Source: a virus
IMG/VR virus record: IMGVR_UViG_3300027971_000204
Coordinates: 1 to 25,223 of that record
Direction: 5' to 3' (one strand)
DNA: 25,223 bases
Shown here: positions 18,589 to 24,205 of the stretch, piece after piece
How positions within the stretch are numbered: the stretch's first letter is position 1
How the letters are laid out: every line of letters begins with the position of its first letter
Notes under the pieces: model-generated
What the model was told of the DNA's origin: nothing
Database searches by the model: none
What the model saw: the letters and a program-made list of their open reading frames with translations, nothing else
Position numbers and translations under genes: made by a program

Positions 18589-18841
18589 TAATAATATTAT
18601 CAGTAAGATTATTATGTGGATAAACCTGTGGATAACTTCTTAAGTAAAGGCTAAGAAACCTTAAGTAAAGGCTAAGAACCTGTGGATAACTCTCTGATAT
18701 ACTTAGTATATGACAGAACAAACCGAAGAAAAGATCCCAGGATATAAGCAAAACCCTCCTGATTGGTGTGATGATTGTACTATCCAAGATAGTGTTTGTA
18801 CAATATGTGGCTGTAGCCATAACTGCTAAACCTGTGGATAA
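18589..18841. other. Candidate replication origin: DnaA-type boxes, 21-bp repeats, AT-rich inverted repeat
   Basis: TAATAAT...ATTATTA inverted repeat (18589-18595 and 18608-18614), then TGTGGATAA at 18615-18623, 18627-18635, 18681-18689 and 18833-18841, all in one orientation. Two direct repeats of TTAAGTAAAGGCTAAGAA (18640-18657 and 18661-18678, 21-base period) lie between boxes 2 and 3. TGTGGATAA is the complement of the DnaA consensus TTATCCACA. A gene (18710) lies inside. Confidence 0.5.
18710..18829 (+). CDS. Cys-rich microprotein, likely zinc or Fe-S binder
   Basis: 39 residues: MTEQTEEKIPGYKQNPPDWC, then DDCTIQDSVCTICGCSHNC. Seven... in detail CDDC, CTIC, GC and a final C make six cysteines after the Trp plus the final one, packed in 20 residues, typical of a compact metal knuckle. 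Leaderless: TATACT (18698-18703) lies 6 bases before the ATG. A DnaA-type box occupies the place of a -35 element, so DnaA or its target may control it. Confidence 0.65.
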   Translation: MTEQTEEKIPGYKQNPPDWCDDCTIQDSVCTICGCSHNC

Positions 18842-18858
18842 CCGACGGTAAATAAAGA

Positions 18859-19173
18859 TTACGATACACCCTTTATAGCCCTATTGACCATACGGATCAA
18901 ACCTTTTCGAGTTATCTTCGACGCATCAAATGTCTCAGTATATCCCCCTTGTGGCATATCTGCCTTATCCAGGAAATGTCCATACTTGGAAGTAAGGGTT
19001 TGTACTACTAGGGATTCTATGGCTCTCGCTTCATCCCGTTCGGGAAATGCCCAATATTTTATGAGTATCCAACCCTTGGTCCTATGGCTCGCAAACCTTC
19101 TACCTGAGACATCAGATATACCTATCTTGATAGCCTTATGCATTGGGCTGTATAGTATATATAGCAGGGTCAT
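18859..19173 (-). CDS. GIY-YIG / T5orf172-type nuclease-like protein
   Basis: 104 residues from ATG 19173. N-terminus LLYILYSPMHKAIKIGISDV then GRRFASHRTKGW has the Y-I-L and K-I-G-I-S core of the T5orf172/MUG113 branch of the GIY-YIG family, with an Arg at about 25-26 and a Glu at 53 in place for catalysis. Probably a DNA endonuclease or a mobile intruder. Start set by TATAAT 6 bases upstream; a longer frame to 19272 would cross the shared promoter. Divergent from an HNH gene, with overlapping promoters. Confidence 0.65.
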   Translation of the reverse strand: MTLLYILYSPMHKAIKIGISDVSGRRFASHRTKGWILIKYWAFPERDEARAIESLVVQTLTSKYGHFLDKADMPQGGYTETFDASKITRKGLIRMVNRAIKGVS

Positions 19174-19221
19174 ATGTACATTATACTTGACATCCCCTGC
19201 CAAATCTGAGATAATGGTTGT
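19174..19221. promoter_or_regulatory. Overlapping divergent leaderless promoters of two nucleases
   Basis: Leftward TATAAT at 19185-19180 (6 bases to the ATG at 19173). Rightward TTGACA at 19187-19192, 17-base spacer, GATAAT at 19210-19215, 6 bases to the ATG at 19222. The leftward -10 abuts the rightward -35, so both cannot be used at once. Confidence 0.7.
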
Positions 19222-19665
19222 ATGTATCCTAACTGTGGAACCTATGCTGGCTATCGCAAACACCATAACCACAAGACTAAACCATGTATTGAGTGTTTGG
19301 CTGCATCAGGTGTCTACAATAGATTACGATATGCCAAGAATAATCGTGCACATGTAACTGCTAAGTATCGTGCCTCAAACCTTGATAAAGTAAGAGATAG
19401 GGAAAGATCTAAGAATAGGCGACGCAGAGCAAAGATTACGAACGACTATAATGAACTCCAGGTTATATCTGTCTATGGGATTGATTGCTACTTATGTGGG
19501 TTAGAGATTGACTTTATGGCTCCCCGAAAATGTGGGGTCAAGGGCTGGGAGCAGGGTTTGCATATCGATCATCTTGTTCCTATTGCAAAGGGTGGCTCAG
19601 ATACATTGGAAAATGTCAGACCAGCACATGGTTTATGCAATTTAAGAAAGTGGGCAAATATATGA
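19222..19665 (+). CDS. HNH endonuclease
   Basis: 147 residues. N-terminal zinc-knuckle part: MYPNCGTYAGYRKHHNHKTK then PCIECLAASG (Cys 5, 22, 25). A basic linker (RERSKNRRRRAK) follows. C-terminal HNH nuclease: CYLC (89-92), HIDHLVPIAKGGSDTLENV (His114, Asp116, His117, Asn131), then HGLCNLRKW (Cys139). All catalytic and zinc ligands appear present. Free-standing HNH genes in phages are often homing endonucleases; others are part of packaging. Leaderless start; stop overlaps the next gene by 4 bases. Confidence 0.88.
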   Translation: MYPNCGTYAGYRKHHNHKTKPCIECLAASGVYNRLRYAKNNRAHVTAKYRASNLDKVRDRERSKNRRRRAKITNDYNELQVISVYGIDCYLCGLEIDFMAPRKCGVKGWEQGLHIDHLVPIAKGGSDTLENVRPAHGLCNLRKWANI

Positions 19666-19868
19666 TTAACATGGAAATACCTGATCCATTTCAAACCTTT
19701 GTAGCCAATAAATACGCCAATGCCAAAGGGTATGTTCATGACTGGTTTAGTGGTGAATGGTCTTATAGATGTTTAACTTGTAAGGATGATCTATCTGCTC
19801 CGTCCCGCAAAATTATGACAAAGATTCGTCTCTATCATACAAGGAATGAGTGCTTAGGGGGATACTAA
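19662..19868 (+). CDS. Small protein with CxxC, unknown
   Basis: 68 residues: MINMEIPDPFQTFVANKYAN, then WSYRCLTCKDDLSAPSRKIM, ending in HTRNECLGGY. CLTC plus His and a later Cys may form a zinc finger. The ATG overlaps the HNH stop (ATGA), so it is coupled; it might aid the nuclease. A TGCCC/GGGCA stem follows. Confidence 0.65.
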   Translation: MINMEIPDPFQTFVANKYANAKGYVHDWFSGEWSYRCLTCKDDLSAPSRKIMTKIRLYHTRNECLGGY

Positions 19869-19874
19869 CCACTA

Positions 19875-19891
19875 GTGCCCGTGTAGGGCAT
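19875..19891 (+). terminator. Hairpin between convergent genes
   Basis: TGCCC (19876-19880), loop GTGTA, GGGCA (19886-19890), with a flanking G-T pair. Lies in the 40-base gap between the end of the gene at 19868 and the end of the minus-strand oxygenase. Looks like the stem at 17901. Confidence 0.5.
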
Positions 19892-19908
19892 AGGAAGGTT
19901 TATTACCT

Positions 19909-20487
19909 CTATTTTTCGCCGAACTTTAATTCATAATTTTTATCCTTAGTAAACCACAAAAGGACCGAGTACCTGTCTTCATTTATAAATTTTACTTCAT
20001 GAAAAGATGTATTTTCCGCCGACTTAAATATAACTAAATCTCCAGACATGGGCATAATTTCCAGACTAAGGTACGGGAACTCCAATGGGCCAGAGTTGTT
20101 AGGAGTATTTAAGTACAATATAGCGCTGTATTCGTAATGATCATTAAACCCAGAGTCTGTGTCTAAGTGTCCACTAACTTGAGCGCCAGGTAATTGTTTT
20201 GCTAACCAAAACGATGAAAGATATAATTGTTGATTATCCTTAAATTCATCTGATATAGATTTTACTGAAAGATTAATAATTGTTTCTATTTTGTTTTGTA
20301 TTTCGTCTATACCAGTAATAATTTTTGCTGATTGTTGTTTGTGAAATTTGTCATCTCCAAACATTTTTTGGAATCTTAGTCTTTTTGGTCCAGTAATAAA
20401 AGAATCTTGATTTTTGTTTATATAATTAATTATAAATTCAGCATCTTCACTGTTTATAGAATTTTTTAATACTCTTACTGGCTCCAT
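19909..20487 (-). CDS. 2-oxoglutarate/Fe(II)-dependent oxygenase-like (prolyl-4-hydroxylase-like)
   Basis: 192 residues from ATG 20487. Jelly-roll signature: GHLDTDSG (His107, Asp109, the H-x-D iron ligands), SGDLVIF (about 148-154), His163 in SFHEVKF and Arg172 in DRYSVLLWF for 2-oxoglutarate binding. It should hydroxylate a protein, nucleic acid or small molecule using iron, oxygen and 2-oxoglutarate. Start set by TATACT 7 bases upstream; the extension to 20556 crosses a divergent promoter. Its own neighbour across the promoter is a zinc-ribbon gene. Confidence 0.75.
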   Translation of the reverse strand: MEPVRVLKNSINSEDAEFIINYINKNQDSFITGPKRLRFQKMFGDDKFHKQQSAKIITGIDEIQNKIETIINLSVKSISDEFKDNQQLYLSSFWLAKQLPGAQVSGHLDTDSGFNDHYEYSAILYLNTPNNSGPLEFPYLSLEIMPMSGDLVIFKSAENTSFHEVKFINEDRYSVLLWFTKDKNYELKFGEK

Positions 20488-20523
20488 ATTGACAAGTATA
20501 CCATGAAGTGGTATGATGTATAT
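20488..20523. promoter_or_regulatory. Divergent -10 promoters
   Basis: Leftward TATACT (20500-20495) with 7 bases to the ATG at 20487; rightward GTGGTATGAT (TATGAT 20512-20517) with 6 bases to the ATG at 20524. The two share their upstream bases. Confidence 0.6.
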
Positions 20524-20664
20524 ATGACATGTACAAAGTATGGGTGCGACTACCAATTAGACCTTGATGGCCAGGTAACCTGTGCTGTTTGTGGGGCTAT
20601 GGATGATGACGCATCAACTCCAATAACATTAGATATGTTTGAGGCTCAGGTTGATTTTGAGTGA
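20524..20664 (+). CDS. Zinc-ribbon microprotein
   Basis: 46 residues: MTCTKYGCDYQLDLDGQVTC, then AVCGAMDDDAS and an acidic tail. C-x4-C and C-x-x-C spaced 11 residues, a zinc ribbon. Leaderless (TATGAT 6 bases upstream). Short gap to the next gene. Confidence 0.65.
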   Translation: MTCTKYGCDYQLDLDGQVTCAVCGAMDDDASTPITLDMFEAQVDFE

Positions 20665-20685
20665 TGGCTCTGATATAATAGTATG

Positions 20686-20877
20686 ATGCTAACATTAACT
20701 CTAATACTACTTACTTGGTATGCCACAAAGGTATACTATACAAAAACCTTAACTATCCAAACACCAGAAAAAGAAGAAGGCCCTATGGTTCATGCAAAAT
20801 GCTATAAGTGTGCTCAAACCGTAGTAACCCATAAAGACAATCTCCGTGCTCCATTCTACTGTTTGGCATGCAAGTAA
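20686..20877 (+). CDS. Membrane-anchored zinc-ribbon protein
   Basis: 63 residues. An N-terminal hydrophobic segment (LTLTLILLTWYATKVYY) gives one membrane span; the C-terminal part has CYKC and, 17 residues later, CLAC, a zinc ribbon. The ribbon should face the cytoplasm or outside depending on topology. ATG 20686 is 6 bases after TATAAT; ATG 20683 is also possible (3 bases). Similar design to a sensor or anchor protein. Confidence 0.65.
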   Translation: MLTLTLILLTWYATKVYYTKTLTIQTPEKEEGPMVHAKCYKCAQTVVTHKDNLRAPFYCLACK

Positions 20878-20880
20878 GTC

Positions 20881-21018
20881 ATGGACAAGTTTGAGTCGTC
20901 TTGGAGTCTATATGCTAAGAAGATTGATTCTTACAAGGTAGCCTGTAGCCAATGTGATCAACTATATTTTAAACAAAACGATGAGCCTTTTGTATGTCTT
21001 ACTTGCTTATCGGATTAA
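20881..21018 (+). CDS. Zinc-ribbon microprotein
   Basis: 45 residues: MDKFESSWSLYAKKIDSYKV, then ACSQCDQLYFKQNDEPFVCL, TCLSD. CSQC and CLTC 13 residues apart form a zinc ribbon. It begins 3 bases after the previous stop; the end overlaps the convergent oxygenase by 12 bases. Confidence 0.65.
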   Translation: MDKFESSWSLYAKKIDSYKVACSQCDQLYFKQNDEPFVCLTCLSD

Positions 21019-21531
21019 CATTTCTAAAAATAACATTCGAACATACTCTCCGTCTTTAAAAACTTTCTCTGGTCTTCCATGCATATGTTTGTTAGGACAA
21101 AAAGCAATAGCCTCGTTATCTTTAAGATTATACACATTACCATCAATAACTAATCCCCAATTTGTATTTGAACTTAATTGATAGTCAACCATAAATAATT
21201 CTGTTGAATCCATATGGTCTACTAATCTTGGAGCACCCCATTCTGCCGAATACTCTGCGTACCCTGCACGATGGCAAATAGCCGAATGACCAAGAGGCGT
21301 TGAAATATCTTTAAGTTTGTCTCTTAAACTATCTGGAATTTCAATATTAAACATAATCTTACCAAGAGTTTTGTTTTGAACAATTTTATGAGTTTCAGTT
21401 AATTCTGGAAATTGCTCACCACCTTGCTCATCCCAAGTCAATATTCCAGAGGATTCTTTTATTTTATTAATCTCAGAGTTTATAAAATCTATCTCTTCTT
21501 GTGACATCAAAGAGATTATGTGCTTTTCCAT
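21007..21531 (-). CDS. Second 2-oxoglutarate/Fe(II) oxygenase-like protein
   Basis: 174 residues. A possible iron triad is His106-x-Asp108 (in LVDHMDST) with His149 or His151 (KHMHGRP), and Arg165 (VRMLFLE) could hold 2-oxoglutarate. The order fits a small jelly-roll oxygenase and the general organisation of the protein at 19909-20487, though direct similarity is low. Start set by TATAAT 6 bases upstream on the minus strand, in a divergent promoter with the luciferase-like gene. Confidence 0.6.
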   Translation of the reverse strand: MEKHIISLMSQEEIDFINSEINKIKESSGILTWDEQGGEQFPELTETHKIVQNKTLGKIMFNIEIPDSLRDKLKDISTPLGHSAICHRAGYAEYSAEWGAPRLVDHMDSTELFMVDYQLSSNTNWGLVIDGNVYNLKDNEAIAFCPNKHMHGRPEKVFKDGEYVRMLFLEMLIR

Positions 21532-21576
21532 TTAACCATTATACACCAATAACTTTGTATAGTGTATACTATAGAT
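21532..21576. promoter_or_regulatory. Divergent leaderless promoters
   Basis: Leftward TATAAT (21543-21538), 6 bases to the ATG at 21531; rightward TATACT (21565-21570), 6 bases to the ATG at 21577. The oxygenase and the flavin monooxygenase are thus controlled together from one 45-base gap. Confidence 0.65.
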
Positions 21577-22383
21577 ATGTTAAATTTTCACTGGATGCAA
21601 AGAATTCATTGGCCAAATACCACCGAAGGCCTGGTAGAAATGGCAAAACAGTTAGAGGATGCAAACATAGAATCAGTTTTGATGCCTTATGGTCCAGGAG
21701 GTAATGATTTTTCCATGTTTCTTCCAGATATTTTTAGGTCAACTAAAAAAATTAGAATTATACTCGCTGCTGGGGCTTATGCAGTTACACCAGAATATGT
21801 TGCAAAAACATTTTTTACAGCACAAAAATTTGGAGATAATAGGGTAGACCTAAACCTTGTTGCTGGAAGATACAGCGACGAGTTTGAGCAAACAGTTATT
21901 GATAAATATCCTGGAGACTCTTCTTTAGTTGATACACATACAAAGAGAGTTGAAATGACTGAAAAATGGATGGAAAAGTTTGTTAGTATTATAAAAGATG
22001 AAGAATACACAACAAAATTAATGGTTGTTGGATCATCTGAAATAACTATAAGAATAGCAAATAACTATACTGATTATATGATTATCAATGGTGATATTTT
22101 AATAGATGGTAAAAGGGGTCAACTTACAAATACAAAGCCAATCCTGTGTATTGATCCCTTAATCCTTGAAGATGGTATGAGTGAAGACGATATTGAGTAT
22201 CACGATTATAAATTTACAAAAAAACCTAACCATTTCCCCAAGGGCACATATGATCATGTTAAGGAAATAATCAAAGAAATATCAATTGGCAATAACATTA
22301 ATGATTTTATGATACATACAGATCAAAAAAATATTGATCAAATATTTAGATTAGTAAAAGATTTATCTCAAGAAGTTGACTGA
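21577..22383 (+). CDS. Luciferase-like flavin-dependent monooxygenase
   Basis: 268 residues from ATG 21577 (leaderless). It has the TIM-barrel pattern of the bacterial luciferase-like family: an early NFHWMQRIHWPNTTEG and LVEMAKQLEDANIESVL, then IILAAGAYAVTPEYVAKTFF and RVDLNLVAGRYSDEF, and a later DTHTKRVEMTEKWMEKF. These match the family's strand 4-5 and FMN-phosphate side. It is shorter than usual alkanesulfonate monooxygenases, so the insertion region is reduced. Likely uses reduced flavin and oxygen on an unknown substrate; sulfonate cleavage is one option. Confidence 0.7.
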   Translation: MLNFHWMQRIHWPNTTEGLVEMAKQLEDANIESVLMPYGPGGNDFSMFLPDIFRSTKKIRIILAAGAYAVTPEYVAKTFFTAQKFGDNRVDLNLVAGRYSDEFEQTVIDKYPGDSSLVDTHTKRVEMTEKWMEKFVSIIKDEEYTTKLMVVGSSEITIRIANNYTDYMIINGDILIDGKRGQLTNTKPILCIDPLILEDGMSEDDIEYHDYKFTKKPNHFPKGTYDHVKEIIKEISIGNNINDFMIHTDQKNIDQIFRLVKDLSQEVD

Positions 22384-22410
22384 TCTAACTTTTTCTGCTA
22401 TACTTGAAGT
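22376..22410 (+). promoter_or_regulatory. Promoter overlapping the monooxygenase stop codon
   Basis: TTGACT (22376-22381) shares bases with the last codons and stop of the flavin monooxygenase; 17-base spacer; TATACT (22399-22404); 6 bases to the ATG at 22411. The -10 forms TATACT-TGA-AGTATG, related to the palindrome at 7349 and 8439. Confidence 0.65.
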
Positions 22411-22536
22411 ATGAAAAACACCTATAAATGCCCTGAATGTGCTACATCTATTGTAATCACAACTAAAGTACATGAACTACCTGAGTCAATTATATGTCCT
22501 TGTGACTCTGTTATGCCATTGGCTAATTCTAAGTAA
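22411..22536 (+). CDS. Zinc-ribbon microprotein
   Basis: 41 residues: MKNTYKCPECATSIVITTKV, then CPCDS. CPEC and C-P-C give a short zinc ribbon. Leaderless. The next gene starts 3 bases after its stop. Confidence 0.65.
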   Translation: MKNTYKCPECATSIVITTKVHELPESIICPCDSVMPLANSK

Positions 22537-22539
22537 ATT

Positions 22540-22830
22540 ATGAACCAGTTTATGAACAACTATGCCTCATGGGTGCTTGCTGTAATAGGGGTCTCAGGTA
22601 TATTTTTTGTTGGTCGTAAAAATTTTCTTGGTTGGTATATTCTTCTATTTAATGAGACCTTGTGGATAGTTTATGCTGTTGCTACAAAACAGTACGGATT
22701 TATATTCTCTGCCCTTGCATATGCAGCAGTATATATTCAATCACATAGACACTGGAAGGCTTTAGATTCAGAAAGGTTGTCTTGGAGGAGTTTTGCTAAA
22801 TTAGTTTGGAATCGCAATGAAAGAGCCTAA
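22540..22830 (+). CDS. Small integral membrane protein, three spans
   Basis: 96 residues. Hydrophobic segments at about 9-26 (ASWVLAVIGVSGIFFVG), 31-46 and 52-67 (YGFIFSALAYAAVYI), then a basic C-terminal tail (HRHWKALDSERLSWR). The second half of the fold recalls PnuC-like transporters or small phage membrane proteins; too short for a full transporter. Role unknown, possibly superinfection exclusion. Confidence 0.6.
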   Translation: MNQFMNNYASWVLAVIGVSGIFFVGRKNFLGWYILLFNETLWIVYAVATKQYGFIFSALAYAAVYIQSHRHWKALDSERLSWRSFAKLVWNRNERA

Positions 22831-22933
22831 GATAACTCAAATGGACTGGCGTAGCCTTGGCTATTGGCCAGTGTACAAAAATGAAAAGAAAATATGGGTA
22901 CCTAAAGATGATAAATCATTTGACAAAGATTGA
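22817..22933 (+). CDS. Hypothetical 38-residue basic peptide
   Basis: MKEPKITQMDWRSLGYWPVY, then KNEKKIWVPKDDKSFDKD. Trp-rich and charged. ATG overlaps the end of the upstream gene by 14 bases. It also overlaps the next gene by 26 bases. Weak evidence. Confidence 0.45.
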   Translation: MKEPKITQMDWRSLGYWPVYKNEKKIWVPKDDKSFDKD

Positions 22934-23228
22934 AAGAACCAAGGTCTGGCCATTACGATGGATAGGAAATTTCCTTGGTGGCTATGCTGGTAATCATTTA
23001 GTTAAGGCTATTGACTTAGATGAGTCTTTAGATAGCGATTTAGGATTTCGTTATAAATATCACGCAAGAATGTGGAAGTATCTTAATAAGCCTTACGAAT
23101 GGTGGGGCACATATTATTTAGTAGATACCAGTGCTTGGCTAGATCAAATTAGAACAGATGTCTCAGGTCAGAACTGGGATGATTATGATGAAGATGGTAT
23201 AGCATATTGGGAAAAGGATGAAGAATGA
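22908..23228 (+). CDS. Hypothetical protein
   Basis: 106 residues from ATG 22908. A basic N-terminus (INHLTKIERTKVWPLRWIGN) is followed by a glycine-rich hydrophobic turn (LGGYAGNHLVKAIDLD) and an aromatic, acidic C-terminal half with WWGTYYLVDTSAWL. A start further upstream at 22857 is open but lacks a ribosome site. No family recognised. Confidence 0.55.
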   Translation: MINHLTKIERTKVWPLRWIGNFLGGYAGNHLVKAIDLDESLDSDLGFRYKYHARMWKYLNKPYEWWGTYYLVDTSAWLDQIRTDVSGQNWDDYDEDGIAYWEKDEE

Positions 23229-23389
23229 GTATAGATGACATGACTTTAAGAGAAGAGATAGCAAGGGCTATTGAGGCTTTGCCAATTGAAGATTCTGTAA
23301 CAAATGCCCTTGGAATGCGTATGCTTGCTGCTGCAACTGCTAGAGGTTTAGATAATTATATGACAGAGTTTTTTGAAAGACAGGACTAG
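23225..23389 (+). CDS. Hypothetical 54-residue helical protein
   Basis: ATG overlaps the previous stop by 4 bases (ATGA). Product MSIDDMTLREEIARAIEALP, then ALGMRMLAAATARGLDNYMT. Helical, acidic; no motif known. Confidence 0.55.
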   Translation: MSIDDMTLREEIARAIEALPIEDSVTNALGMRMLAAATARGLDNYMTEFFERQD

Positions 23390-23390
23390 T

Positions 23391-23840
23391 TTGAAGCCTT
23401 CAGCATACATATTTGATGTAGATGGTACCTTAGCCAATGTAGACCCATACCTACACCATGTTCGTGGCTCTAATAGGGATTACGATGCCTTTCATGAGGC
23501 TTCTATTGGTGCCCTGCCAAATATAGAAGTACTTTTAATGCTTAATAATGCTGTTTCTGATAAACATGCAATTCTTGTTGTCACCTCAAGAAAAGAGAAG
23601 TGGCGTGGATTAACATCTATGTGGATGGCTTTTAATAATATTACATCACATGCTTTGTTTATGAGAGCAGATGATGATCATAGGCCAGACTACGAAGTTA
23701 AAAAGGATATACTTGAAAAGATTAATAAGCATTGGCATGTGATTCATGCTGTAGATGATAACCCAAATGTTATTAGGCTTTGGGAAGAAAACAATATACC
23801 TACTACAAAAATTGGTTTTTGGGATGGAAATAAGTCTTGA
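23391..23840 (+). CDS. HAD-type phosphatase (polynucleotide kinase 3'-phosphatase-like)
   Basis: 149 residues from TTG 23391, which has AAAGACAGG upstream; a TTG 18 bases earlier is also open. HAD motifs: FDVDGT (D9, D11), VVTSR (T65), Lys105 region, VDDNP (D122, D123). The spacing and the DVDGT core match phosphatase modules that finish repair of RNA or DNA 3' phosphates in phage polynucleotide kinases; no kinase domain is attached. It could protect tRNA or DNA ends, or act on nucleotides. Confidence 0.75.
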   Translation: MKPSAYIFDVDGTLANVDPYLHHVRGSNRDYDAFHEASIGALPNIEVLLMLNNAVSDKHAILVVTSRKEKWRGLTSMWMAFNNITSHALFMRADDDHRPDYEVKKDILEKINKHWHVIHAVDDNPNVIRLWEENNIPTTKIGFWDGNKS

Positions 23841-23864
23841 AACTTAGTGTGGTATGATAGTTAT
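23841..23864 (+). promoter_or_regulatory. Leaderless extended -10 promoter
   Basis: GTGGTATGAT (TATGAT 23853-23858), then 6 bases to the ATG at 23865. Same word as at 20510 and 24035. Confidence 0.65.
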
Positions 23865-24020
23865 ATGTGGGAAAATATTAATAATGCTGGCAAAAATCAT
23901 TTAGATGATAAAAAAGAAAAATGTTATTTCTGTAATGAGACAGCAACATACAACGACATAGTGGAGTATGCTGTTGTCGGGGTATGTAAAAAACATTTAA
24001 AAAACTACCATACTGGATAA
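23865..24020 (+). CDS. Small Cys/His protein, probable zinc binder
   Basis: 51 residues. CYFC about residue 20-23 and CKKH near residue 41-44 give a C-x-x-C...C-x-x-H zinc finger. Basic C-terminus (KKHLKNYHTG). Leaderless start. Confidence 0.65.
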   Translation: MWENINNAGKNHLDDKKEKCYFCNETATYNDIVEYAVVGVCKKHLKNYHTG

Positions 24021-24048
24021 ATTATGCTGGATGTGGTATGATTAGTGT
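24021..24048 (+). promoter_or_regulatory. Leaderless extended -10 promoter
   Basis: GTGGTATGAT (TATGAT 24037-24042), exactly 6 bases before the ATG at 24049. Confidence 0.65.
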
Positions 24049-24198
24049 ATGAGAAAATCAAATAACAAATCTTCACAAAATAAAATAAGAAGATCAGAAA
24101 AAAATTCTAAAAGACTAAAAAATAAAACACATCTCTCTAAATTTGAAAGAAAACAGTTGAGAATAAGAGACTCTCTTACTTCTGCTTTTAAATTATAG
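24049..24198 (+). CDS. Highly basic 49-residue protein
   Basis: MRKSNNKSSQNKIRRSEKNS, then KRLKNKTHLSKFERKQLRIR. About a third of the residues are Lys or Arg with few acidic ones. Suggests nucleic-acid binding or a charge-neutralising role; possibly a ribosomal-like or coating peptide. Leaderless start; the next gene begins 7 bases after its stop. Confidence 0.6.
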   Translation: MRKSNNKSSQNKIRRSEKNSKRLKNKTHLSKFERKQLRIRDSLTSAFKL

Positions 24199-24205
24199 GA
24201 TTAAT

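Larger units (their letters stand above)
18294..18709. other. Non-coding region: terminator, orphan promoter, repeats, origin-like elements
   Basis: About 415 bases without a credible gene. It holds a terminator (18366-18391), an orphan sigma70-type promoter (18417-18445), ACATTACGA at 18345 and 18518, AAGGTTTG-type words at about 18328, 18402, 18460 and 18468, a perfect TTGGGGCCCCAA palindrome (18505-18516), a CTCCACT repeat near 18550-18578, and an origin-like cluster from 18589 onward. Confidence 0.6.

Noticed and set aside
18584-18820. Minus-strand frame over the DnaA-type boxes
   Set aside because: It is made of the 21-base repeats read as SLYLR units and lacks a start signal.
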